A stretch of 64,000 nucleotides of DNA from CAYQLY01 sp964418605 (GCA_964418605.1 CAYQLY010000011.1:1-64000), one strand, 5' to 3'; positions 34,372 through 43,008 are shown, numbered from the stretch's first letter. Notes: generated from the sequence alone by a model not told the origin. Made by a program: numbers and translations.

Positions 34372-34527
34372 ATAATTATTTTATATGCAAGTTATAATCA
34401 AAATCACAAAAAAACAATACGTGCGTTTAACTATTTTTCTAGAGTATGATGAATGCATCTTCGCATTCGTAAAGAATACAAAGCCAAAAATGTATGAATT
34501 TTTAAATTAATCTTGATTAAAAAAGAA

Positions 34528-35415
34528 TTAATTTGATGACAAGGCCTCTGCGCCACCTACTATTTCTAAGATTTCTTTAGTAATAGCGGCTTGACGAGTG
34601 CGGTTATAGGTTAAGCGAAGTTCTTTTAATAGCTCACCCGCATTTTCAGTTGCTTTATCCATAGCTGTCATGCGTGCGCCCTGCTCAGAAGCAGCTGAAT
34701 CTAAAAATGCACGATAAAATGCAATACGAAGGGATTCAGGTATAAGGTCTTTATAAATTTGCTCTTTCGATGGTTCAAAAATATACTCCGTAGTACTATC
34801 TTTACTTTCTATTCCTGATGAAGAAGCAATAGGTAAAAATGGCGTATGACGTATAAGCTGAGTAGCCACATTTTTAAATTCATTGTAGATTAGCTCTACA
34901 CGATCAAATTCACCTTTCAAGAAACCATCCATTACAAAAGTAGCGGCCTTACATACATCAGTATAAGAAGGTTTTAAAAACAAGTTGGTAAAATCTGAGA
35001 TGACAGTTACATTTTTTTTATTAAAAAAATCAAAGCCTTTTTTGCCGATGGTTAAAATAGACACATGGCCCTCTTTTAACGACTTAGAATACGTACTTTC
35101 CAACAAAGCCTGAGTTGTCCTGAGCACATTAGTATTAAATGTTCCACACAACCCACGATCAGATGTAATAACAACGAGCAGGATTTTATCTGATTTTCGA
35201 TGTACTGCATATGGATTTAAAACATTTTCGTTTTCCGAATAAGTAGATAAGTTTGAAAGAACCTCAGATAATTTATTAGCATAAGGTCTCATTTGTATAA
35301 TAGCATCTTGAGCCCTCCGTAATTTAGCTGCGGCAACCATTTTCATAGCTTTAGTAATCTGCTGTGTAGAAATAACAGATCCTATTCTATTTCGAACTTC
35401 TTTTAAACTTGCCAT
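34528..35415 (-). CDS. atpG: ATP synthase F1 subunit gamma
   Basis: 295 residues. The central rotary shaft of F1: the N-terminal helix MASLKEVRNRIGSVISTQQITKAMKMVAAAKLRRAQ (quoted in part: TQQITKAMKMVAAAKLRR) and the C-terminal helix RMTAMDKATENAGELL contact the alpha3beta3 ring. The middle Rossmann-like domain contains LLVVITSDRGLCG. It is the last gene of the minus-strand atp cluster, ten bases after atpA. atpD and atpC are not in the cluster, as is usual in this phylum. Confidence 0.97.
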   Translation of the reverse strand: MASLKEVRNRIGSVISTQQITKAMKMVAAAKLRRAQDAIIQMRPYANKLSEVLSNLSTYSENENVLNPYAVHRKSDKILLVVITSDRGLCGTFNTNVLRTTQALLESTYSKSLKEGHVSILTIGKKGFDFFNKKNVTVISDFTNLFLKPSYTDVCKAATFVMDGFLKGEFDRVELIYNEFKNVATQLIRHTPFLPIASSSGIESKDSTTEYIFEPSKEQIYKDLIPESLRIAFYRAFLDSAASEQGARMTAMDKATENAGELLKELRLTYNRTRQAAITKEILEIVGGAEALSSN

Positions 35416-35424
35416 ACACTTATT

Positions 35425-37005
35425 TTATTTTTCCTCGTATTTTTTACCTATGTCAATAGCTACTGTCTTCAGTACACTAATTACCGAATCATCTATCTTC
35501 CCAGATTTGATATCATTAAGTGTATTTTTATGTTGCACTGAAAGCAACAACAAGTACTCCTTCTCAAAGTCTTTAACCTTGTGAACAGGTATTTTATCTA
35601 GCAAACCATTTGTAGAAGCATAAATAATAGCTACCTGATGTTCCACAGAAACAGGGGAAAACTGTTGCTGCTTTAATATTTCTTGATTTCGTCTTCCTCT
35701 ATCAATAGTCAACTTCGTAGAGGCATCTAAATCGGATCCAAACTTTGCAAAAGCCTCAAGCTCTCTAAATTGAGCTTGATCTAATTTCAATGTTCCAGCT
35801 ACTTTCTTCATAGATTTAATTTGCGCAGCACCACCAACACGTGATACAGATATACCTACGTTGATAGCTGGACGAATTCCTGAGTTAAACAAGTTCGTTT
35901 CCAAGAAAATCTGACCATCTGTGATTGAGATAACATTCGTCGGAATATAAGCAGACACATCACCTGCTTGTGTTTCAATAATAGGTAATGCCGTTAAAGA
36001 ACCTCCTCCTTTCACTTTATTTTTTAATGAAAGAGGAAGATCATTCATCTTTTGAACAATATCATCGGATGCAATAATCTTAGCAGCTCTTTCCAAAAGA
36101 CGACTATGTAAATAGAAAACATCTCCAGGATAAGCCTCACGTCCAGGTGGTCGTCTCAATAAAAGAGAAACCTCTCGATAAGCCACAGCTTGTTTAGACA
36201 AATCATCATATACAACCAATGCAGGCCTTCCTGTATCTCTAAAAAATTCACCAATAGCAGCACCGGTGAATGGCGCATAAAACTGCATCGGAGCAGGATC
36301 AGAGGCAGAGGCAGAAACAACTACTGTATAGTCCATAGCCTTATGTTTTTCTAATGTATTAACAATTTGTGCTACAGTACTTGCTTTTTGTCCAATCGCC
36401 ACATAAATACAAAATACAGGCTCCCCTTTTTCAAAGAATTCACGTTGATTAATAATGGCATCAATTGCCACAGCTGTTTTACCAGTTTGTCGATCACCAA
36501 TAATTAACTCCCGCTGACCTCTTCCAATAGGTATCATAGCATCAATCGATTTGATACCTGTTTGTAAAGGTTCATTAACAGGCTGTCGGTAGATAACACC
36601 AGGAGCTTTACGCTCTAATGGCATGTCATATAACTCTCCTTTAAGCGGCCCTTTTCCATCAATTGGATTTCCAATGGTATCAACCACCCTGCCAAGCATT
36701 CCTTCTCCTACTTTTATCGAAGCTACTTGCTTCGTTCTTTTTACGACATCGCCTTCTTTAATACCACTGTAATCACCTAATAGTACAGCTCCTACATTAT
36801 CTTCCTCCAAATTCAAAACAAGTCCTTTAAGTCCATTTTGAAACTCAATCAATTCTCCAGCTTGAGCTTGCGTGAGGCCATAAATACGTGCCACACCATC
36901 CCCAATTTGAAGAACAGTTCCTACTTCTTCTAATTCAGCCTCGGTTTTAAAGTTAGACAACTGCTGTCTTAATATTGCTGAAACTTCGTCTGGTCTTACT
37001 TCCAT
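35425..37005 (-). CDS. atpA: ATP synthase F1 subunit alpha
   Basis: 526 residues, full length. This is the non-catalytic nucleotide-binding chain of F1. The Walker A loop is GDRQTGKTAVA near residue 172, and the conserved RPAINVGISVSRVGG region carries the arginine finger used at the catalytic sites. The N-terminal DELSD-like region (AILRQQLSNFKTEAELEEVG) contacts the delta subunit. It follows atpH by 40 bases and precedes atpG by nine. The order B-E-F-H-A-G is the standard cluster. Confidence 0.98.
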   Translation of the reverse strand: MEVRPDEVSAILRQQLSNFKTEAELEEVGTVLQIGDGVARIYGLTQAQAGELIEFQNGLKGLVLNLEEDNVGAVLLGDYSGIKEGDVVKRTKQVASIKVGEGMLGRVVDTIGNPIDGKGPLKGELYDMPLERKAPGVIYRQPVNEPLQTGIKSIDAMIPIGRGQRELIIGDRQTGKTAVAIDAIINQREFFEKGEPVFCIYVAIGQKASTVAQIVNTLEKHKAMDYTVVVSASASDPAPMQFYAPFTGAAIGEFFRDTGRPALVVYDDLSKQAVAYREVSLLLRRPPGREAYPGDVFYLHSRLLERAAKIIASDDIVQKMNDLPLSLKNKVKGGGSLTALPIIETQAGDVSAYIPTNVISITDGQIFLETNLFNSGIRPAINVGISVSRVGGAAQIKSMKKVAGTLKLDQAQFRELEAFAKFGSDLDASTKLTIDRGRRNQEILKQQQFSPVSVEHQVAIIYASTNGLLDKIPVHKVKDFEKEYLLLLSVQHKNTLNDIKSGKIDDSVISVLKTVAIDIGKKYEEK

Positions 37006-37045
37006 GTGTTTTTAATAGTTAGTTACAATGAATTTATAATTTAAA

Positions 37046-37603
37046 TTAATATTCTTTAATATAAGGATTATGACTAAATGCCAACCTCAAGTCAGCAAGT
37101 TTAGACGCAACCGATTCATCAATCTGTCGATCATGAATAGTTAAAACATACCCACCAATAAGATCTTTATTTATCTTCTCTCGAAGCTCTATTTCTTTTC
37201 CAAGATAATCTTTAACTACATTCTGAAACTGTTTTCTCAACTCATCAGGCAATGAAAACGGCGTAGCTACCTGTACTTCTATAATATTTTTTAACTGGTT
37301 ATAAAGTGTATGAAAAGACTGAGCAATAAACGGAAGTATTGCTTCACGATGTTTCCGACTAATAATATCAAAAAAGGATAAAGTCAATTCACTTACTTTA
37401 TTTTTAAAAACCTCTTTTAATATATCATTTTTTTTGTCATGCTTAATAATAGGATTTTGCAAAGCCAGAACAAAGCCTCTATTTTCTTTACAAACCTTAT
37501 TAAAAAGATCCATGTCCGATTTTACTTTTTCCAACACATTATGCTCTTGAGCAAGCTCTAAGAGCGACTTGGCATATCGAATAGCTACTCTACTTTCAGA
37601 CAT
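37046..37603 (-). CDS. atpH: ATP synthase F1 subunit delta
   Basis: 185 residues, all-helical N-terminal domain followed by a C-terminal domain ending with the family signature DLIGGYVLTIHDRQIDESVASKLADL (quoted in part: GGYVLTIHDRQIDESV). The chain links the peripheral stalk (b subunits) to the top of F1. It starts three bases after the atpF stop, so the two stalk subunits are coupled. The start is well defined by SESRVAIRYAKSLLELA, which matches the conserved N-terminal helix. Confidence 0.96.
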   Translation of the reverse strand: MSESRVAIRYAKSLLELAQEHNVLEKVKSDMDLFNKVCKENRGFVLALQNPIIKHDKKNDILKEVFKNKVSELTLSFFDIISRKHREAILPFIAQSFHTLYNQLKNIIEVQVATPFSLPDELRKQFQNVVKDYLGKEIELREKINKDLIGGYVLTIHDRQIDESVASKLADLRLAFSHNPYIKEY

Positions 37604-37606
37604 CGG

Positions 37607-38101
37607 CTAAGTAAGTTGTAAATCTTTTACAAAATGGTTCACTAATTCTTTCTGCTTAACATCAGAGCTCAGCTCCTGACGTATCAATTTCTCAGCAATA
37701 TCGATAGATAAACTAGCAACCTGATTTTTCATTTCAGTCAAAGCTGCATTTTTTTCATTTAAGATAGCTTCCTTCGCCTGTTGAATCAATCGATTCCCTT
37801 CTTCAGAAGCTTTAGTACGTGCTTCTTCTATTAAATTTTTGGAAACCTCATGTGCTTCTTTGAGTATTTTATCTCTCTCCAATTTGGCCTGATCTATCAA
37901 CTGCTGATGTTGATCTTTCAGTTGAGCGATCTCTTTCTTAGCATGTTCTGCAGCACGCAGTGCTTTATCGATGGATTCTTCTCGTTGTTTAACTGCTTTT
38001 AGAATAGGCTTCCAAGCAAATTTGCTTAGCAAAAAAAGCACTATACTAAATGTGATGAGACTCCAAAAAACTAAACCTAAACTTGGTGTGACTAATTCCA
38101 T
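37607..38101 (-). CDS. atpF: ATP synthase Fo subunit b
   Basis: 164 residues. A single N-terminal membrane helix (~10-28, LVFWSLITFSIVLFLLSKFAW) is followed by a long charged coiled coil (AKKEIAQLKDQHQQL and onward) that forms the peripheral stalk and ends near a short C-terminal helix for delta binding. FAWKPILKAVKQREESI is the family signature after the membrane helix. It is separated from atpE by 65 bases containing a strong hairpin with a T run, so translation and probably transcript level differ from atpE. Confidence 0.96.
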   Translation of the reverse strand: MELVTPSLGLVFWSLITFSIVLFLLSKFAWKPILKAVKQREESIDKALRAAEHAKKEIAQLKDQHQQLIDQAKLERDKILKEAHEVSKNLIEEARTKASEEGNRLIQQAKEAILNEKNAALTEMKNQVASLSIDIAEKLIRQELSSDVKQKELVNHFVKDLQLT

Positions 38102-38124
38102 AAAAAAATTAAAAGTTGTTGTTC

Positions 38125-38163
38125 ATAAAAAAGGAAGCGCTTCTTTTATAGAAGAAGCGCTTC
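38125..38163 (-). terminator. Terminator-like hairpin between atpE and atpF
   Basis: On the minus strand a 12-base perfect stem (GAAGCGCTTCTT/AAGAAGCGCTTC, plus-strand arms 38134-38145 and 38152-38163) with a 6-base loop is followed by CCTTTTTT. GAAGCGCTTC is itself palindromic. It starts three bases after the atpE stop and lies inside the operon. It could partly terminate transcription or protect the 3' end of an atpBE message, so that more c subunit is made. Confidence 0.75.
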
Positions 38164-38166
38164 ACT

Positions 38167-38412
38167 CTATTTTGCAATAAGGAAACAAACAGCAATACCA
38201 AATAGTGCAGCCCCTTCAATAAAAGCTGATACGATAAGCATTCCGGTTTGAATTTTTCCAGCCATTTCAGGTTGACGAGCCATTGATTCCATTGCTCTGG
38301 CACCAATACTACCAATTCCTAATCCAGCTCCAATTACTGCTAATCCTGCGCCAATACCGGCACCCAGTGTACCGATACTTCCGCTTAGTTCAAGTAAAAT
38401 AGTTGACAACAT
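38167..38412 (-). CDS. atpE: ATP synthase Fo subunit c
   Basis: 81 residues, two membrane helices joined by the polar loop RAMESMARQPEM. The first helix is glycine-rich (GTLGAGIGAGLAVIGAGLGIG). The ion-binding carboxylate is the Glu of AFIEGAALFGI in helix two; the surrounding residues look like the proton type, not the sodium type. Many copies form the rotor ring, which fits the hairpin placed right after the gene. It lies 31 bases after atpB. Confidence 0.97.
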   Translation of the reverse strand: MLSTILLELSGSIGTLGAGIGAGLAVIGAGLGIGSIGARAMESMARQPEMAGKIQTGMLIVSAFIEGAALFGIAVCFLIAK

Positions 38413-38443
38413 AGTTTATTATATATTAAAAAATTAAAAAAAT

Positions 38444-39508
38444 TCAATGGTGTTCTTCAGCATGCTCTTCTTCGTGATGGCTATCAACAGCCATACCAAT
38501 AAACAATGCGGAAAGCATAGTAAATATATACGCTTGCAATACAGCCACAAATAACTCTAAGAAAGTCATAGCTACCATAAATGCACCAGCAGGGACAGCG
38601 ACCATAAAGCTTTTGAATATAAAAATAAAACTCATCAAGCTTAATATAATAATGTGGCCAGCTGTGATGTTGGCAAATAACCGAATAGCTAATGCAAATG
38701 GTTTAGTCAATATACCTATTAGCTCTACAGGTATCATGATCGGCAATAACCAAAATGGCACGCCAGGTGTTGCAAAAATATGCTTCCAATAGTGCCTATT
38801 TCCTGAAAGGTTAGTAATAAGGGCTGTCACTATAGCCAACACAGCCGTGAAAGCAATATTTCCGGATGCGTTTGCTCCCGTAGGAATAAGTCCTAACAGA
38901 TTATTAACCCAAACAAAGAAAAACACAGTAAGTAAATACGGGACATATTTAGCATATTTTTCTTTACCAATATTAGGAATAGCTATATCATCTCGGACAA
39001 ATAAAATAATAGGCTCCATAAACGATTGTATACCCTTAGGTGCTTTTCCTTCATTTTTTCTACACGAACGTGCTACAACTAAAAAAACAAGCAACAAAAT
39101 AAAAGCCCCCAACATAATAGAAGCTGCATTTTTGGTAATAGAAAAATCATAGATTGTGCGTGTTGAGTCAATGGGAAGAATTTTACCATGCTCATCCAAT
39201 CTATATCCCTTATAGACACGACTGGCATGATGATCCCCTTCGTGTGCAAATCCCTCCGCACGAAAACAATGTGAAGAAAAAATATCCAGACCGTGATCGG
39301 TTGAGTAAATAATGACGGGAAGAGGAATTGTAAAATGGGTATGCCCTATTGTAGCCACATGCCATTCATGCGAATCAGCTATATGATGTAATATAAGCTC
39401 ACTCGGATTAAATGCATTTGTTTCTTTTTTCTCTTCATGCTCAGAAAAAGAAACATGAAAGGAGAATATAAAACATAAAAAGAAAAATAAAATTCTTTTT
39501 CTCAACAT
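38444..39508 (-). CDS. atpB: ATP synthase Fo subunit a
   Basis: About 354 residues. The N-terminal segment LRKRILFFFLCFIFSFHVSFS looks like a cleavable signal peptide, followed by an extra ~110-residue periplasmic region (HADSHEWHVATIGHTHF-like), which is usual in Bacteroidota. About six membrane helices then follow, with the essential Arg in PFALAIRLFANITAGHI and the motif VELIGILTKPFAL. The ATG at 39508 is preferred over an upstream TTG at 39529, which lacks a signal-like start. The C-terminus is His/Glu-rich (SHHEEEHAEEHH). No atpI is upstream. Confidence 0.95.
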   Translation of the reverse strand: MLRKRILFFFLCFIFSFHVSFSEHEEKKETNAFNPSELILHHIADSHEWHVATIGHTHFTIPLPVIIYSTDHGLDIFSSHCFRAEGFAHEGDHHASRVYKGYRLDEHGKILPIDSTRTIYDFSITKNAASIMLGAFILLLVFLVVARSCRKNEGKAPKGIQSFMEPIILFVRDDIAIPNIGKEKYAKYVPYLLTVFFFVWVNNLLGLIPTGANASGNIAFTAVLAIVTALITNLSGNRHYWKHIFATPGVPFWLLPIMIPVELIGILTKPFALAIRLFANITAGHIIILSLMSFIFIFKSFMVAVPAGAFMVAMTFLELFVAVLQAYIFTMLSALFIGMAVDSHHEEEHAEEHH

Positions 39509-39618
39509 TGCTTTCAAATTGGAGCGCAAATTAACAAAAAAAATAGATCAATTGCATTCTTTTTTGTAATATAATTGCTAAAAAACAAGTTTAAAATCGA
39601 GGTTATAAATTATATAAC

Positions 39619-41445
39619 ATGACTATACTTCATATTCTTTCTCAAAAAGAAGTTACAGGGGCAGAAACCTACGCCACTTCCTTAGCTGATTTTCAAGTGA
39701 CTGAAGGACATCAGGTATTCATCATATCAGATACATTGCTTACATCGACATCAGCATCATACACGCCGCATCCTATTAGCAATCGCCGCCTAGGACAACG
39801 ACTTAAAAACATTTTATTTTTGAGAAGATTTATATTAAAACATCACATTGAAGTGGTTCATGCGCATTCACGTGCAGCAAGTTGGGTTGCTTTTTTTGCT
39901 ATCAAAAGAACAGGAGCCACACTTATTTCAACTATTCATGGCCGACAACATTTACACCGCTCTACAAAACTTTTTCCACATATTTATGGCGATCGTGTTA
40001 TTACAGTATGTGACAATCTACGCACACATTTGATTGAAGAAGTTGGAATTCCTCCTAAAAAAATCTTTGTTATACCTAATGGATTTGATTTTAAGAAAAA
40101 AACAAATTTTATATCATCGGATTCTTTTATTCTCACTTTAGCCGGACGAACAACGGGACCGAAAGGTGAGCGGCTTGTCGGATTAATTACGCGTGTGCTG
40201 CCTCATCTCTGTCAAAAATACAAACATCTCCAAGTTAAAATCATAGGTGGCCAATGGAATCAACTTCCGGAAGAAGCTATAAAAACTATTGAAAAAATAA
40301 ATCAAAATCAACCTGATCAAATTCATTGGGTTGGTTTTACAAAAGACTTAACTACACATCTAAGTGAATCACATCTGGTCATAGCATCTGGACGAATCGC
40401 TATTGAAACTCTTGCCATGGATGTTCCATTGATGGCACTTGGCGAATCGTGTTACCATGGACTAATCACAGAAGAAAATCTAACAGAAGGAATGGCTTCT
40501 AATTTTGGAGACATTATAGCTCTACTACCATTGCCTATTCTTTCATACGATTTACTACGAGATGATATAGATTCCATTATCAAAAAAAACAACGCCACAC
40601 TTCTTGATTCAGAAAAAATACGTCAGAATTATACGATCACTCATGTTGTTCAGCGTGTTATGGATAGTTATTATTCAGCGGTATTCAAAAAAAGAAAACC
40701 CAAACATATTCCTATTCTAATGTATCACAAGATACCTATAAACCCTATTGACTCGCCCCATCGTATTTTTGTAACACAAGATCAATTTGAAAAACATTTA
40801 GTGTTTTTTCAAAGGAAAAAATTTACGCCAATCACGTTTGAAGAATATGATGCGTACAAACATGGCCTACTGCCACTAACTAGCTTTCCATCAAAGCCTA
40901 TTTTTTTAACCTTCGATGATGCCTATCTGGACAATTATACCAATGCATTCCCTCTCTTAAAAAAGTATGGTTATAAAGCGACTATTTTTTCATTAGGCGA
41001 TGAAAAACACACCACCAACTTCTGGGATGTTGAACAAGGCGAAGCCGCAGAGCCATTGATGACAACAGCTCAAAAGAAAATAATGCAAGACTATGGTATA
41101 GAATTTGGTTCGCACACATTAAACCATAAAGATCTTACACAATTAACAGACGACGTTCTTTCACATGAACTTATTCAATCGAAATCAAATTTAGAACAAC
41201 AACTCGGAAAAAAAATAATCAGTTTTGCCTATCCTTATGGCAAATGCGATCAACGGGTAAAAAAATACGTTGAAAAAACCGGCTACAAGTATGCAGTCGT
41301 GATAGATTCAGGAGGACTTCACTTGGAAGATGATCCTCTTGAACTATTCCGAGCGTATATTTTTCCGGAGGATGGACCTCAACAGCTTCGAAAAAAAACA
41401 GCATCCTGGTATAGGCGCTATTTTAAATGGAAAAGAGGAAGGTGA
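39619..41445 (+). CDS. Glycosyltransferase (GT4-like) fused to a polysaccharide deacetylase
   Basis: 608 residues in two catalytic parts. The N-terminal ~340 residues are a GT-B glycosyltransferase: ILSQKEVTGAETYATSLADF, then HAHSRAASWVAFFA, VITVCDNLR and IPNGFDF. From ~370 the C-terminal part is a NodB-type deacetylase: HIPILMYHKIP, the metal motif IFLTFDDAYLDNY near residue 433, the HxxxH motif SHTLNHKDLT near 500 and FAYPYGKCD. TFDDG is TFDDA here. The fusion suggests that one protein adds a sugar to a surface glycan and deacetylates it. No membrane helix is evident. It diverges from atpB and is followed by a 312-base gap with a promoter and a small frame. Confidence 0.88.
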   Translation: MTILHILSQKEVTGAETYATSLADFQVTEGHQVFIISDTLLTSTSASYTPHPISNRRLGQRLKNILFLRRFILKHHIEVVHAHSRAASWVAFFAIKRTGATLISTIHGRQHLHRSTKLFPHIYGDRVITVCDNLRTHLIEEVGIPPKKIFVIPNGFDFKKKTNFISSDSFILTLAGRTTGPKGERLVGLITRVLPHLCQKYKHLQVKIIGGQWNQLPEEAIKTIEKINQNQPDQIHWVGFTKDLTTHLSESHLVIASGRIAIETLAMDVPLMALGESCYHGLITEENLTEGMASNFGDIIALLPLPILSYDLLRDDIDSIIKKNNATLLDSEKIRQNYTITHVVQRVMDSYYSAVFKKRKPKHIPILMYHKIPINPIDSPHRIFVTQDQFEKHLVFFQRKKFTPITFEEYDAYKHGLLPLTSFPSKPIFLTFDDAYLDNYTNAFPLLKKYGYKATIFSLGDEKHTTNFWDVEQGEAAEPLMTTAQKKIMQDYGIEFGSHTLNHKDLTQLTDDVLSHELIQSKSNLEQQLGKKIISFAYPYGKCDQRVKKYVEKTGYKYAVVIDSGGLHLEDDPLELFRAYIFPEDGPQQLRKKTASWYRRYFKWKRGR

Positions 41446-41521
41446 GATGACTGTTTTTTTATTATATTTTTCATTGCTATAATATCTATTTTCTTACTTC
41501 TTAAAAAAAATATATATAAGA

Positions 41522-41553
41522 TTTGGTTTTTGTATTTTTTGGATGTATATTTA
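41522..41553 (+). promoter_or_regulatory. Weak Bacteroidota-type promoter before the second TPR gene
   Basis: TTTG (41522-41525), 20 bases, then TATATTTA (41546-41553), one base from TAnnTTTG. Transcription would begin near 41560, 34 bases before the small frame at 41594 and about 200 bases before the TPR gene. This lies in the 312-base gap 41446-41757, which holds no larger gene. Confidence 0.4.
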
Positions 41554-41593
41554 CTTCCAACATGAAAAATGTTGAATTTAATTATTAAAAAAG

Positions 41594-41659
41594 ATGATTA
41601 AACTCAATCAAGAAGAGAGCAAAAACGTAAAGGGGGGAGGGGACTACAGAAGATATTAA
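41594..41659 (+). CDS. Possible 21-residue Gly-Gly leader peptide (candidate)
   Basis: A 21-codon frame reads MIKLNQEESKNVKGG followed by six residues (GDYRRY) and TAA. The leader-like part has the same length (15 residues) and the same Lys-x-x-Lys-Gly-Gly ending as the frame at 10049. LNQEESKNVKGG resembles double-glycine leader peptides known from Bacteroidota natural-product and signalling precursors. It starts about 34 bases after the predicted transcription start and 98 bases before the TPR lipoprotein gene. Against it: it is very short, there is no transporter nearby, and the G-rich tract could instead be an RNA element. Confidence 0.35.
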   Translation: MIKLNQEESKNVKGGGDYRRY

Positions 41660-41697
41660 TTTTTTTAACAATTTAATATGCAAATGGGGTGTAATCA

Positions 41698-41770
41698 TTT
41701 TATGATAACAAAGCAATATTAAGGAGATTTATAGTTAGTTTAAAATATAATTTTTTTATGATAACAAAGC
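41698..41770 (+). repeat. Direct repeat of the TPR gene start
   Basis: The 17-base sequence TTTATGATAACAAAGC, with its preceding T, occurs at ~41697-41714 and again at 41754-41770, where it contains the start codon of the TPR gene. In the first copy ATG ATA ACA AAG is followed after two codons by TAA, so it is a dead start. It looks like a short duplication of the gene's 5' end. Confidence 0.7.
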
Positions 41771-43008
41771 GATTAAAACCAGTTTTAACCTTACCTTTAG
41801 TAATTATCCTATTTTCTTGTAATAAAAAAGAGGCTTTCGATCCGTGTCAGGACTACCAAGAAAATTTTCGTGATGCTATATCAACTCCCCCGCCGTATGA
41901 CATCATTAAGCTATATGAAATTATCGATCAAAATATTAATACCGACTATGTAAAAACAAAATTTGCTATTGATAATCTTTTTCGTACATCAAAAATTTTG
42001 AATTACCAAGAAGGCATTGCTAAGACCTATTATTATACGGGTTATTTGGAAGATGCACATCATACGATGCATTCGGATGCTATCTTAGATAATTATGAAG
42101 AAGCATTGGCTCGTTATGAGGAAGTTGGAAGTAGAGAAGGAGTTGCCTTATGCTACATGCGCATAGGTATGGTGTATGCTCGTCATAAGCTCTATGATGC
42201 AGCTTTATTAAGCTACAACAAATCCTTAGCTTGGTTTAAAGTGATTGAAAATAAAGAAGAAGCTACTGTTTTAAGACAAATAGGATTATTGTATTGGGAT
42301 AAAAAAGACTATGACTTAGCTATTGCTAATTTTAATCAATCACTTGAATTCTGTTCGGCAAATAGCGATAAGAGGGGTATAGCAGAATTATATAATCATC
42401 TTGGTATAGCTTATGAAGATAAAGGTGATTTGAGCCAAGCAAAAATGTACTATGAGCAATCAATAGCTATAAGTCAAGAAATTAATGCTCAAAAACAATT
42501 AGGTAACTCCCTAAATAACATGGGTTTAATTTACAGAAGAGAAAGGAAATATGATTTAGCTATGGAATACTTTGTTAAAGTATTGAATATTGATGAAAAA
42601 ACAATAAATACTTCAGGACTAGCTCGAACCTATTCAGCTATAGGCTTTACATATTTGGAGTCTGGCAAATACACAGAAGCTATCGAATGGCTGATGAAAG
42701 GTAAAAAAATAGCTAAAGACGAATTAGATGATAAAAAGCTAGTGATAGATATTAATATCGATATAGCTACAGCGCATGAAAAGCTGGGTAATGTAAATCA
42801 AGCACAATCTTTCAAACAAGAGGCTGAAGAACTGCGCGATGAATTTGAAAGTGATCAAAAACGGCTGATGCGCAGAGAAAATAGAATGCAAAAGCGCATT
42901 GAAAAAGAGGCACACGGCTTTATGTATGATGAACAACGCAAATCATCCTGTGATACGATGTTTCAAAAAATCAACAATCTACGTCCATTGTTTAAATTTG
43001 CTAACTAA
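41758..43008 (+). CDS. TPR lipoprotein
   Basis: 416 residues. A lipoprotein signal peptide (MITKRLKPVLTLPLVIILFSC) ends at Cys 21. About seven TPR-type repeats follow between ~100 and ~370 (GVALCYMRIGMVYARHKLYDAALLSY, quoted as GVALCYMRIGMVYARHKLY, and GNSLNNMGLIYRRERKYDLA). The C-terminal ~50 residues are a charged helix rich in Arg, Glu and Lys (RLMRRENRMQKRIEKEA). It is of the same kind as the TPR protein at 10015 but lacks its C-terminal membrane helix. A predicted promoter and a small Gly-Gly frame lie upstream, and a bidirectional terminator downstream. Function unknown; TPRs suggest protein binding in the periplasm. Confidence 0.87.
   Translation: MITKRLKPVLTLPLVIILFSCNKKEAFDPCQDYQENFRDAISTPPPYDIIKLYEIIDQNINTDYVKTKFAIDNLFRTSKILNYQEGIAKTYYYTGYLEDAHHTMHSDAILDNYEEALARYEEVGSREGVALCYMRIGMVYARHKLYDAALLSYNKSLAWFKVIENKEEATVLRQIGLLYWDKKDYDLAIANFNQSLEFCSANSDKRGIAELYNHLGIAYEDKGDLSQAKMYYEQSIAISQEINAQKQLGNSLNNMGLIYRRERKYDLAMEYFVKVLNIDEKTINTSGLARTYSAIGFTYLESGKYTEAIEWLMKGKKIAKDELDDKKLVIDINIDIATAHEKLGNVNQAQSFKQEAEELRDEFESDQKRLMRRENRMQKRIEKEAHGFMYDEQRKSSCDTMFQKINNLRPLFKFAN

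Noticed and set aside
34455..34475. GAATGC/GCATTC hairpin downstream of atpG
   Set aside because: A 6-base stem without a T run in the operon's direction is too weak to call a terminator.
38109..38315. 68-codon frame overlapping atpE
   Set aside because: It is a shifted frame of the c-subunit gene and the following hairpin.
41719..41726. AAGGAG as a Shine-Dalgarno for the TPR lipoprotein
   Set aside because: It lies more than 30 bases before the ATG, too far to act, and most genes here lack such sites.
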